From Nelumbo lutea (taxonomy: Eukaryota > Streptophyta > Magnoliopsida > Proteales > Nelumbonaceae): a stretch of DNA of 64,000 nucleotides. A program made the translations under genes and the position numbers. Under the pieces are notes generated by a model. The model saw nothing but the letters and a program-made list of their open reading frames with translations, was not told the DNA's origin and did not search any database. Positions 33,030 to 44,365 of this stretch are shown here, one piece after another; position 1 is the stretch's first letter; every line of letters begins with the position of its first letter. The stretch covers positions 41,696,222 to 41,760,221 of the forward strand of contig JAKGHH010000002.1 in assembly GCA_022828595.1 (NCBI GenBank), written 5' to 3'.

Positions 33030-34395
33030 CTTAGAAATGAAATAATATTTCCCATCTACGTGGTTAGTTCAACCATTGGGGTCAGATGGATAATTCCATG
33101 ATGTCATACATAAATAATACAAACTTAGAAATATAAAAATTATAAAAATATAAAAAATAAATAAATTTGAAAAAATTGGGCACACTTTCATTATTATATA
33201 TTTGTCATATTAAAAAATAAGTTTGATAAAATAAACATAAATTTATTAATGGTGGACATGGAATATACAACTTAAAACCGATGGGAAATAAAACCAATTT
33301 CCTATCTAGGGAGTGGATTAGTGGTTCAACCTTTCAGATCAAATGGGTTAACCCATGATGTATAATTAAAAATAAAACTTTTAAAATAAAATAATATAAA
33401 AAATATAAAACAATTTTAGGCACATCTATAATATTATATATTAATTATATAAATAAAAATAAGTATGATAAACAATAATTATTTGATCAATGATATAAAT
33501 GAAATGCAAAATTAAAACCCGCTTGAAAATAAAACCATTTTCATATCTAGGTGGTAGGTTAACGATCTAACATTCTAGGTCAAATGGGTCAATCTATGAT
33601 GTTCTAACTAAGTAATAAATATTAAAAATATATATAGAAACTTAAAGAAAAATATAAGCTTTGTATATAGCACTTTGATATAGTTCTAATGTTATATTCA
33701 TCATATTAAACAAAAATAAATGTGAAAATAAGAATTACTTTTATTAATGATGAAAATGGAATGCGACATTTAAAATCAAATGAAAAAGCAAAATGATTTT
33801 TCCATTCAAGTGGTGGGATAGTGATTTTAGAAAATGTAAAAATTTGTAGATAAATTTGGGTACATTCTATAATATTATATATTTATCATATAAAAAAGTG
33901 TGACAAATGAGAATTATTTTCATTAACGATGGAAATGGGATAAAAATTAGGAGAAAAAAATAATGAGCATTAAAGTCTAACAATAAATATCTAGGTCACC
34001 ATAGGCAAGTGGTTAATTTGTTCGTAAATGAACTTACAATCTTGAATTACGTGGTGGATTGATCAATCTAATTAATTGACTTGACCATAATATTAAAACC
34101 CAACATTCAAATAATATATTGGAATTGCATTTCCTCCTGGTAAATAAGTAATTTTTATTATGTCATAAATCAAATAATAAAATATAAAATATTTTATAAA
34201 TATGTTAGAAAAATTAAACATGCATTAATATTATATATTCTTCATTATACAAAAATGTGTTTAAAAAATGAGAATTATTGTTAGTAAAGATAAAACTGCC
34301 TATAAATGGAAAAAAAAGAATTCTTAATCATAGCCCATTTTCCTGGTTAAATAAGTTAGTGGTTCAACCAGTATGGTCATTTGGTTGTTGACCAA
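33030..34395. repeat. Degenerate tandem array, about six units of roughly 245 bp
   Basis: A shared block of about 60 bp (core TATCTAGGTGGT ... GGTTCAACC ... GGTCAAATGGGT ... CATGATGT) recurs near 33,049, 33,299, 33,539, 33,799 (shortened), 33,995 (weak) and 34,338. Between the blocks is an AT-rich spacer with its own shared words (ATAATATTATATATT, AATGATGGAAATGGAAT). No ORF. The origin is unknown; it may be an old satellite or a repeat inside a larger transposon. Confidence 0.75.
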
Positions 34396-34544
34396 GTCTT
34401 ATTATTTTTTTATTTTGCAATAAATTGGTTTAGGTTAAAACATAATGAAAAAATGTATCCAATTGACAAACTAATAAATCCAACTCTATGGTTCAACCAC
34501 ATGTTGAAAACATTGATAGAAACTATAAGAACATTTAAAGTTAG

Positions 34545-35327
34545 AAAAGTTTTAAAAGGTTAAATGTGGAGGCGAGGGGGCTGGGTGTGAAAGGGGCAAG
34601 GCCTAAGCCTCAAGGCATTTTGAGATGTAAGCCTCAAACAAAAAAGAAATTATAAACTATGTATTTATATTTATTGGAAAAAACAAATGAAGCAAAGATA
34701 AGTTTTTTTAGATTTACACTACTTGACCCAACCTTAATTTGACTTGATATAGGGACTAAGGTAACAATTTTTTTTTTTATAAAATAAAATAATCATATAC
34801 CCAAAGTGCCAAACTTATTATTATTTTTTCATGTTATATTTTCTCTAATACTTTTTTCCTTGGTTTTCTTCTCATTGTGGTCTAAAAGCATCAAGGTTGG
34901 TTTATTCTTTGTAGCTCCATTATTGATAAAAAATTGCTTTGTAAAGTTCTGCTGGTTTGTTTTAGACTTTTAATTTTAAGTGCATAGTCCATAAAGAAGT
35001 TATTTGGATGAGATAATTTGGGGGTCATTTGATAATAGTTGAATGTATTGAATTAAAAAAGCTTATTGCTTTGTCCTTTAGTAAATACATTAAGGATGTT
35101 GTGGACTCCTCAATGACACAAAGCTAAAGTTGAGTAGATTACTATACCCTTGAAATTTTTATCATTTAATTATTTAATAGTAACCCCCATTAACAATATT
35201 CCCAAAAAATGTCCTTATTTAAGCCTTAGGCCTATAACTCAAGGCCTAAGCCTTGGAAATGGAGAGAAAGGCTATTGAGGCCAAGCTGTTTTGGTCGGCC
35301 TTGCCTCAATAGCCTTTTAAAACCATG
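34545..35327. mobile_element. hAT-type element with GTTTTAAAAGG ends (783 bp)
   Basis: Left end (A)GTTTTAAAAGGTTAAATG; right end GCCTTTTAAAACCATG. Flanks AAAGTTAG (34537-34544) and GAAGTCAG (35328-35335) match at 6 of 8. Subterminal words repeat AAGCCT/AGGCTT and GGCCTAAGCC. The end sequence resembles the element at 15959-16605. The left terminus is eroded. Confidence 0.65.
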
Positions 35328-35869
35328 GAAGTCAGGTCTTTGAGTTGAAAGACAATATATCCACCAGTACATCATGCTTTTGATCACTTTTCTTTGTTCC
35401 ATGAATTCTAATAAAAACATTGAAATATTATTATTGTCATCATCATTTGATATTGCTACATGCAAATACGAGTGCACAAAACTAGTAATAATGTATGTAG
35501 AAATACAATAGAAATGCCTCTAAAACTGCTAATAATAACAAATACAAAGCAATAAGTTATGTCAATGCAAGAGTATGCATAATGCAATAGGCTTAAACTC
35601 TTGAAGAAATTCAAAAAATCATTCTGAGAAACATTTAAGCTAATAAGGCTACTTAGTTTTTCTCATTATAAACTAATTTAGTATAGAAAACTCTTCTCTC
35701 TTTAAGGACTCTTGCTCACAGTATGCTCTCTTTTCTTAGCAAATAAACATTGATTAAGTTCTTGTTGTTTTTTAAGCCAAAACCATTAATTTATAGTGAA
35801 AGAGAATATATGCCCATTATAGACCCGTTAGAAAGGGATTATCTTATAATTGGAAATGTTTAGAGCAAG

Positions 35870-36230
35870 TTTCCAATAAGATAAAAGTAGACCATAAGAG
35901 GTATTAGTCGTTATGCCTTCAGATAGTCAATTTTTTCTATAAGTAGTTGACTAGCACAAGCTAGTAGTCAACTACCAATCGTAGGGAAGAATCTTTTTTC
36001 TTTAACAATTAACTAGTAACTTAATCCCTATCTCAACTGTGAGACATAGTCGATTTATGATTTACTGTAGTCGAATACTGAACATTGCCCATTTAAATAC
36101 TGGCATTGGCTGCTAAGGATAGTCGACTACTGAATAGTATCTCTACAACACTAGCCTTAGCTGTCATGGATAGTCAACTATAAGTTTATGGGTAATTGAC
36201 TCCTCACTATTCACAACCTTAGAAACATAT
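35870..36230. repeat. Repeat with clustered TAGTCGACTA-like palindromes
   Basis: Words AGTAGTTGACTAG, AGTAGTCAACTACC, AGTCGACTACTG and TAGTCAACTAT occur at intervals of tens of bases (35,942; 35,962; 36,121; 36,171). The same layout and flanking words (GTTATGCCTT, CTGTGAGA-ATA) recur at 29,130-31,120, where MITEs and a solo LTR interrupt it. Probably two copies of one old dispersed element. Confidence 0.55.
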
Positions 36231-37199
36231 ATATATTTCCAATCTAAATGTCCAAAAAAATATTCCTTAGGCTACTAAGCTTATGTTAATTACTTTCTGA
36301 GTCTAGCAACACCTAAGAACCAAGCCTGCTACTTGCATCTTTGAATAGATTAGCATCTTCTGCCTTCATGGAATAAGGATAGAAGGATTGGGCAATGGTC
36401 ACTAACTATAGAAAGAATGAGGTTATTATGTGCCTCTAGGAAAAGAGAAGTCCAATATATCAACAATAATGAAAGCTTAACCTAATGTTCCTTAACAAGG
36501 GTGCAAAACTCCCTTTTATTTGTCCATGTATAGAATGGGTCCATGAAGCTAAGGTCCACCAAAGGATTGAGTTGTATCTGCTAAGTCACTCAACTTTTCA
36601 TTGAGGTGTGATATTGTGATCTGGAATTAAAATCATTGATGGTTGCCGAAGGGAGATCTGTGGAGCCTCAAAAAATTAGTTATGACCAAGACATGGTAAG
36701 GAGAGCCATGAACACAAGCTAAATGCTAAATAGAATGAAATTGAGATATAGTAATAGTAGTGATATGCTATGAAAGGCATTACAAATGGTTAAAAGCATT
36801 AAACAATGGAAATTTTATTTTATTTAGTGGGCTGCACAATGAGGTAGCCCATCCACCATCCCCTTAAACTTCCCAACCATAGTTGTAATAGGAATAGATC
36901 CTTGGTCTCCGTTTTAATATGAAGTAATGAACATATCAATTGGGCCACCAACCAATTGGTACAATAATTTTAATTAGTTAAGTGGGTTAAAAAACACTTT
37001 ATTAGATGAGTGCTCTAATTTAAGTATCATGAAGAATATTCTCTCCTTTAAGGCCTATTTGTTTGCATCGAAGTCCGACATCTAAATCTACAATAATTAC
37101 GTTTAGTGGTACATTAGAGTTATTGACTTTTTTGGTTGTTAATATTTGAATGTTGGGAATATTATTCTGAAATTTGGATGTTGAGTTCTAATAAATAAC
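36231..37199. other. No recognised feature
   Basis: This is AT-rich sequence without motif or ORF that I can assign. Confidence 0.35.
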
Positions 37200-37784
37200 A
37201 ATTAATCATTTTACCCATAGGAAGGAGAATGGTTAAGTATTTAATAAACTAATTAATAATAAATGAAATTGAAAAGGCCCATTTGCATGACCCAGTACCA
37301 AGTTGCCATGTATCCTTGGACAAAATACTTAAAAGAACTCTCAAATGGCATGAACCAGCCCAACTGTCAACCATAGCAACCGGCCTCACTTGGAATCCTT
37401 TAACACGGCTAGATCCTGATAAGGGCTTGGGTTGGGCCTAGTGTCCATCTCCTAGTAGGACTAGAACTTCAAAACAAGCATGGCACCTCCTCTATAATTA
37501 GAGGTAAGACACCCCTAAGAAAGGTATGTAGACTATAGGCCTCTTTTAGCCCCCACCTCATCTTTTGGCTTTTCTTGCTTACCTAACCACCTTGATTTGG
37601 TTTGTTGTCTTTTTCATACATTTATTGACTTAAGCATTAGAGAGATCCCTCATGAAGACACATCTCTTGATTCTCTACTTTTCTTGTAGGTGCCTTTAGA
37701 AACAATTCTGCTCACACAATCTCCTTGGATTGTTCGTTCTCGACTTCATTTCTCCTTCATTTGTTGCTTGATTCGTATTATAAC
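37200..37784 (+). repeat. Tat2 5' LTR (left border uncertain)
   Basis: The right border is set by the primer site directly after TATAACA. A possible TATA-like CTATAATTAG lies at about 37,491. No second LTR copy exists in the window, so the left border is a guess. Confidence 0.55.
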
Positions 37785-38081
37785 ATATTGGCGCTATTAG
37801 TAGTAACCGATTAGAAAAATCTTAAAGAACATGCGTCTAAAGAATTGCACTTACACCCATAGGGATTTACAAGCCCTGTTCCACTCTCAGCAGGTCTCAT
37901 TATCTGCAAAGAACCGACCAGAAAATCGATCACCACCAAACCCTCCATAACTAGCATAGGAGAACCAGCCCATCATGCATGAGCAATTCTAGAGACTCCA
38001 GCGTCGGTTGAAGATCTCCTAACCCTATTGGCTCGCATCGTGGAGTGCATTAGCATAATCAAGACCTAGAACCCCTAGCTA

Positions 38082-39005
38082 TAGGGGTGATCATTCTTGG
38101 CCTAGCCCAACCAACCTATAAAATATTTGGGCATGGGACTAGTTTTTTGTGTATAGGATTGGCCCAGGCCTGGGACCACATCAAGCCAAAAGTTTTTAGG
38201 CCGGGCTTGGGTCTAATACTTCAAGCCCAACTTGGGCCTGCTTGGCCCACAATATAATATAATATATAAATATTTTTATATTTATAATATGTATATTATA
38301 TTTCATATGTTATATATACAAAATTATATATATTATTTTATATCAAATGTTTATTATTTTATATAAAATATAATATAAAAGTTTTAAGTTTTATTTTAAC
38401 ATACGAATTTATATTTATGAATTAAAACGTGGCAACACATATGTCAACACTTTAGTCAATTCAATTATGAGAATTGACCTCCTAAGGCTTTATATAGATG
38501 AAGGAAAAGCCTTCACTCTCATTCCTTAAGCAATGTGGGACTCAGGAAAATACTCAATGGTTGCACTAATTATTTGGTGTTGATCCAAGTCCTACATCTC
38601 TCAAGAATGGGAATGAAGAACTTGCCTTCATATATAAAATGATTGGTAACCCAAGCCAAATTAAGCCTCACAATTAAATGAGGCCCATGCCTTATTTTCT
38701 GTGCCATAGGCCCAAAAGACTAACTATGCCTAATTTAATTTTAGCTTGTGTAATTTTTTTGTATGTATTGCACTTACATGTTATTTAATTTAAAATATTA
38801 AAATAATTAAATTTTTAATATTTGATGTCATAGACACAAAGTCAATACTCATTAGGCTTGGAAAGTTCGCATGCCTGGCTCGGGCCCATGTAGGGTTGGG
38901 CTTAGCATGCAATCTCGGGCCTGGGGTGCAGATGGGCTGAGATCAGGCCTAGCTTAAAGCCCTTATCATTAGTGCTAAGCCTGGCTCGGCCCATGATCAC
39001 CCCTA
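38082..39005. mobile_element. hAT-type element in Tat2 gag (924 bp)
   Basis: Ends are TAGGGGTGATCATTCTTGG and CGGCCCATGATCACCCCTA. Subterminal GGCCTAGCCC/GGGCCTGGG words flank an AT-rich core. Flanking octamers CCTAGCTA and CTTGATTA match poorly (4 of 8), so the target duplication has decayed or the border is off. Confidence 0.7.
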
Positions 39006-39518
39006 CTTGATTAGCCAATCTAACCACCTTGGTAGTTGATGAGATTGACCACCCTTAAACAATCAACATCCTCGGTCCCCTGGTCATTGAGTCGATCATC
39101 TAGATGTCTACAATAAGCAACAACCTATGTAATAACACTAGCTGCTACAAGATGATGCTTGGGACCCATCGAGGGGGTGTCCAATCAGAATCTCACATTG
39201 GTAGTCTTGAGGATTAGGACTAACTTGGTTAGGATTTGAAAACCAAACTTCGACAAAGAGTTCAAAGACATGCGATCTCGCATTTCAGTGATCAAGGAAG
39301 GATGGTCGTAGCTCAACTTCAGACAGAAATTATCAAAGGACCTCCGTTTACCACAAACATCCAAGATGAGCCACTCTCGACCAATTTTAAGATGCCAAAC
39401 ATAGAGGCTTATAACAACATAGGAGACCCCATAAACCACCTTGAGAGCTTCAGGGTTCTTATGTTCCTCCACGGTTGTAATGAGACTATTACCTATAGAG
39501 TCTTCCAAAACATGTTCA

Positions 39519-40259
39519 TAGGGGTGAACATGGACTAGTTCTGTTCGGTTCCATGGCAGAACCTAGAACCGACCCTTGTTCCAAGTTTTTGGAAGCGAAA
39601 CCTATCCTATAAAGGTTGGTTCTGGCCTTGGTGGTTTCAGGGTCAGTTCCAGGGTCTACCCATGGAACCTGTACTTTCTTTACTCTCCCCCTTCACAGAA
39701 AATGCATGTTCTTCAAAAACTTGATATTTAATAAATATAATATATAGTTTAAAACTTATATTACCTTTATTAAATAAATTGGATAACTTAATATGTAGAT
39801 TATCATTATATGGTTAAAAACTTATAAATTAAATTTAAAATTTATAAATATTACCTTTTACATTACTTATTGTACCCATTCAAATATTAAAATGAAAACA
39901 AATGATCAAATCACTTAAGTAACTCAATGGTCAAATGAGACCATGGCCTTTGTAACCATGAATACTTGGGTTCAAATCTTAACATCCCCAAAAGTATCCT
40001 AGGGTTTATTTCAAGGCAAGTTTGGTTCTGAGTTAGGTTACAACAAGGTTGGTTCTACCAAGGACAACCAAGATCGATTTATCAAGTTGGTTTGGGTAGG
40101 GTAAACCCCTAGACCTTGGAACCAGCCTGGGTGGGGGTTGGTTCCAAGAATTTGAAACCAGACCTTACCCTGTAATAGATTGGATAAGGTTGGTTCAAGG
40201 CCAGTTCGAGGACAGTTCCATTTGGTTTTGGGTAGAACCTACCCATTTGCTCACCCCTA
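39519..40259. mobile_element. hAT-type MITE in Tat2 gag, GGTTCC-rich family (741 bp)
   Basis: Ends are TAGGGGTGAACATGG and CCCATTTGCTCACCCCTA. Perfect 8-bp duplications CATGTTCA lie at 39511-39518 and 40260-40267. The subterminal regions repeat GGTTC(C/T) words; the core is AT-rich. Removing it joins the gag reading ...FQNMF... to the following gag block. Confidence 0.9.
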
Positions 40260-40554
40260 CATGTTCATGGACACAGCTATCAATGTTTCTTCAAACTACC
40301 ACATGAGTCAATTAGATTGTAGGACTAGGTTGCCAACATGTTCATGAACCATTTCATTAATAGTAGAAAGCATCGAAGGACCTTAACATTGCCAATGGTG
40401 GTTTAGAAGAAGAGAGATAAGCTATAGTGGGAATACATTAAGAGGTTCAATGCCAAGGTCTTAGAGGTGATGGACCTTGACCCCTCCCTAGGAATGGTCA
40501 CACTCACTAACGACATTCAGAATAGAGACTTCAACTTCTCCATGGTGAAGAAAC

Positions 40555-43270
40555 CACTGCAAGGGATATCTTTGCCTTCATTTACCCACACATATCTAGT
40601 ACATTTCACGAGATGTTCATCTTGATGAAGTTAATTATTTTTCATTTCAAGTACCATCTCCCCCTTTCTTGTCTCAATCCTCTTCTCAGCTATTGCTTCA
40701 ACTTGGCCCACCACCTATTCTGCAATCCACCTACGACAACCTAGCTACTACCTCTCCTCCCTCCCCAATTATTTTCAATGACCAACCTACTTTATCACCC
40801 TCCTTGTCTTCTCCTAGTCCCTCGCCTTGCACCTCCTCTCCTTTAGAATTGAACTCCCCACCATCACCTCCCCCCCCCCACCCCAACCCCACCCTAATTT
40901 CCACCCTATGACCACCCGCTCCATGGCTGGCATCGTCAAACACAGACTAAGCCTTTTGACCTTCACAGAAGCCACACGGTACCCCCCGTTGGTAGTTTGC
41001 AATGGCTGAAGAGATTTCAGTTCTTCATCCTTGGATGCAAATGGGTATATCGTGTCCAGCATCGTGCTAATGACTCTATTGACTGCTATAAGGTACACCT
41101 TGTATCCAAAGGCTTCAATCAGCAAAATGGGTTTGATTATGATGAAACATTTAGTCCCATTGTGAAACCAACTATAGTCTAGGTTGTTCTCAACATTGTT
41201 GTCTCTCGCAGTTGACTCATCAAGCAACTTGATGTCCAAAATTCCTTCCTTCATGGTGACCTCTCTGAGAATGTTTTCATGTCTCAACCCCTAGACTTCA
41301 TCAATCCTACATTCCATATTCATGTTTGCAATTTGGAGAAATCATTGTATGGGTTAAAGCATGCCCTTCGTGTTTGGTGCCAAAAGTTGAGTTCATTCCT
41401 TCTCTTCATTGGCTTCAATGGGGTTATTTCAAATTCCTCTTTCTTTGTGGTGCATTCCTTTAATGCCTTTGTTTTGTCCTTGTCTATGTTGATGATATTA
41501 TTTTCACTAGGCCCTTTTCTACGGTTATTAGTCATGTTATTTTTACCTTGCACTCTCAATTAGTATTAAGGACCACCGAGACTTACATTACTTTCTTGTA
41601 GATCTATTCATGGGTCGGGCTGGGCCAGACTTTTACTTGGTATCAACACAATATATTGAAGCCCGAGCCGACCATCAGGCCTAAATCGTAAGCCCAAGCC
41701 TGACCCTAATAAAAGCCCAAGGCCAGAGCTTGAGCTCAAAGCCCGAGAGATGATTCGAGATAGTTACATTGTCGATCCAAAAGATTGCCGATTTGCTATA
41801 GGAAGGGTCGGGCATTGGGGAACCAGAGAGAGAGAGTTTGGAGATGGAGTTCAGTGGCTGTTACATGTTGGTTTGCTGCTGTAGATGTCATCAGCCATTG
41901 TTGGGGAGTGTTGGGGATGCCTCTACTCTGGAGTTTGGACCCAGAGCTCGAAGAAATTGGGACACCGTTTAGTACTCGTAGTCGGAGCTTAAGTTGATTG
42001 TCGACTTGCTGCTATAGATGTCGTTGACCACTAGGGATGTTGCTACTTTGGACTCTGGAGTCTGGACTCAAGCTCAGAGAAATGGGGACGGTGGGAGAAT
42101 GCTAATTACTTGGAGCCGGAGCTCAGAGAGACACCGTCACCAGCTTGCCGCATATAGTATAGAAGATACATAAACTACCGCCGGCCGCCGCTGTGAAAGG
42201 GAAGAAATTTAGTTCGTTCGAACAAAACAGGGATGAGGAAGAGTGAAAGATTGTTGATTCAAATGAGTTAGGAAACTTAGGGTTAGAAAAAATATATTAT
42301 TATAATTAGTATTTAAATTATTGTCGAGCTGGGTCCAGCTTCTTTGTAAAATCCCAAGCCCAGCCCAAAATTAAGTCGGGCTTAAATAATTGGGCTCAAG
42401 CCTGAGCTCACGGGCCTAATAATATGTCCAAGCCTGACTGCAGCCAGGCCAGGCCAGATTAGACAGGGCTGGGCTGTTGAGATACCCGGCCCATGATTAG
42501 GTCCACTTCCTTGGTATTGAGGCCACTGGTTTCAAGAATGGTTTATTTCTCTCTTGGCGTGAGTACATTACCAATATGCTCTCTTGTACTAATGGATGGG
42601 CTTAAACATGTTAGCACACTTGCAGATACAGGCACCTCTCTCAGTAAATTTTCTGGCACAACACTCCCTGATTCAATTCTCTTTCGTCAAACAGTTGGAG
42701 CCTTGCAGTACTTATCATTTACTAGGCTAGATATTTCCTACACTGTCAACCTTGTTTGCTAGTTCATGCACTCTCCCACCACTGATCATTGGGCCGCTAT
42801 CAAACGTTGATTAGGCTGGGAATCCTGATGATAGAAAATCTCAAACTGGTTTTGCATTTAGCTTGGTGATAACCTTGTCTCATGGTGCTATAAGAAGCAA
42901 ACCACTGTCTCACGTTAAAGCATTGAAGTAGAATATCACAACGTGGCCTCTGCTACTACTGAGTTACTTTGGCTTTGTTCTTTGTTCTCAGGGCTCACTC
43001 TCCCTCTCTCTAATCCTTCTACGATCTGGTGTGACAATATTGATGCCGCCTATCTATCTTTTAATCCAGTGTTCTACGCTCGCTCCAAGCATATAGAGAT
43101 TGATATTCACTTTGTGCGTGATCAAGTCTTCAAGAAACACCTATGTGTTCGATGCATCTCTTCTTAAGATCAAGTAGTCGATATCCTCACCAAGCCATTT
43201 GGTTGCTCTCAATTTGATGTTCATCAGCACAAGCTTCGGGTAGCTACTCCCATTGCTTAGCTTGAAGAAG
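40555..43270 (+). pseudogene. Ty1/copia 3' half: integrase end, RT and RNase H
   Basis: From the junction, KGYLCL and YISRDVHLDEVNYFSFQ are the end of the copia integrase. A Pro/Ser linker follows, then MTTRSMAG, CKWVYRVQHRANDSIDCYK, NGFDYDETFSPIVKP, KQLDVQNSFLHGDLSENVFM and SLYGLKHALRVW. The catalytic Y-V-D-D is at 41485-41496. After the MITE, FLGIEATGF and the RNase H blocks SATTELLWL, WCDNIDAAYL and ARSKHIEIDIHFVRDQV, then DILTKPFG. Several stops and shifts. The 5' half (gag, protease, most of integrase) is missing. Confidence 0.88.
41599..42505. mobile_element. hAT-type element in copia RT, GGCCCG-rich family (907 bp)
   Basis: Ends are TAGATCTATTCATGGGTCGG and CCGGCCCATGATTAGGTCCA. Duplications CTTTCTTG (41591-41598) and CTTCCTTG (42506-42513) match at 7 of 8. 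Taking out the element and one duplication restores the copia phrase D-L-H-Y-F-L-G-I-E-A. The ends resemble those at 29193-29748, so it is the same family. No transposase is readable. Confidence 0.9.
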
Positions 43271-43490
43271 GGGTATCAACCGAATTAAAATCTCCTTTAT
43301 CTTTGTCTCATATCATCCTTATCTCATGTAACCATATTACAGATGACTTGTACAGTCTCCCATGTTTGTATAGACTTCTACTCTTGCAGAACTCTATAGT
43401 TTATATAATACAACCAACCTAGCCACCTATGATAGTGTGGAATTCATTCATTGCTTCTATTGTGTTACCAATCTAGAGCTCTCACGATTA
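43271..43490 (+). repeat. Copia 3' LTR remnant
   Basis: GCTTGAAGAAGGGG just before 43,275 is a polypurine tract, and the sequence beyond it (TGTATAGACTTCTACTCTTG, TATATAATACAACC) resembles copia LTR promoter and leader parts. No partner LTR exists, so the right end is uncertain. Confidence 0.5.
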
Positions 43491-44109
43491 GTGATAAGGG
43501 CCTCTCTTGAACATTTCCCATATGAATAAGCTGATTGGCTAGAATGAAGGAAAAACTTTCCATTTATTTCTTTCCTTTCGATCAATTCATCTATCAATGA
43601 ACTTCCTTATTTAGTTGAGAGAAAATCTCTCCAAATCCCATCACCTGTCTTAAATCATCTCCACTATTCAATTAAATTTGAATTTGAAATTAAAATTTAA
43701 CACATCAACAATTATGGAGTGATTGTGGGAGGTCTCTAATTCATTTCCAACAAGATAATGTGGGGATTATTCTTAAATTTGTAATGACCTGAATTATGGC
43801 CACTATTAAGGGTCACAATTTGGGTCATGACCCGACTTGGTCATTTTTACAAATTGCTCTTGTGAGTGGCTTCTGAATCAGTTTTCTCAGATTGTTTTAC
43901 CAATTGCAAGAGTGATGTTTCCTTTTAAATTAGATAATGAAAAGAACAGATTAGGTCCCCAAGTAAGGCAAGTGGGACTTAAACTACTTAATCATTCAGT
44001 GCAATGCAGGTATTCCTAATGATGTGCAAGGAACCTTTGGCTTTTATGTTTTTAATGGTGATAAATTTATTGCAATAAATAGGTAGCTTTTTGGGTATGA
44101 TTAAGAACA
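43491..44109. other. No firm feature
   Basis: This stretch lies between the copia remnant and an L1 RNase H piece. The ORF at 43837-44019 may be upstream L1 sequence but lacks a diagnostic motif. Confidence 0.3.
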
Positions 44110-44365
44110 AAAGCTGAATTAGGTATTGTGTATTCAACACTATCTTTTGCTAAGCATCAAGGTTGGTTGTTGCTGTTGAACTCGGACTCTCAAAATGTAA
44201 TCACTACTCTCCATGAGGATGATCAGTTGCTTCCTTTGTGTTGTGCAGCTCAACTAGATTTGATTAAGTCATTTTTATCTTCTTTTGACTCTATTTCATT
44301 TAGTTATATTCGTAGTCCTGTAAATAGTGTTGCTCACTCGATTGCCCAAAAGGTTGAACTGAAGT
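44110..44365 (+). pseudogene. L1-type RNase H fragment
   Basis: The plus-strand reading LLLNSDSQNVITTLHEDDQL followed by FSYIRSPVNSVAHSIAQK is the C-terminal half of the plant L1/RVT_3 RNase H (D in NSDSQ; H-S-I-A-Q near the end). It is the only recognised L1 piece on the plus strand. Confidence 0.7.

Larger units (their letters stand above)
37785..40555 (+). mobile_element. Tat2: 5' part of a Tat-lineage gypsy element (gag only), split by two MITEs
   Basis: After the primer site (37788-37797, TTGGCGCTAT) comes gag sequence in three pieces: 37,785-38,081, 39,006-39,518 and 40,260-40,555. Readable gag blocks are PLSTNFKMPNIEAYNNIGDP and INHLESFRVLMFLHGC (39,236-39,510), then after the MITE a block with FMNHFINSRKHRRT-like sequence and AKVLEVMDLDPSLGMV. 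Protease and pol are absent: the sequence changes to copia at about 40,555. Confidence 0.8.

Noticed and set aside
38082..39005. Calling a firm 8-bp target duplication here
   Set aside because: The flanking octamers match at only 4 of 8 positions; inverted ends support the element but not the duplication.
40669..40911. Pro/Ser-rich ORF as a cell-wall protein
   Set aside because: It is the usual Pro/Ser linker between copia integrase and RT, flanked by both.
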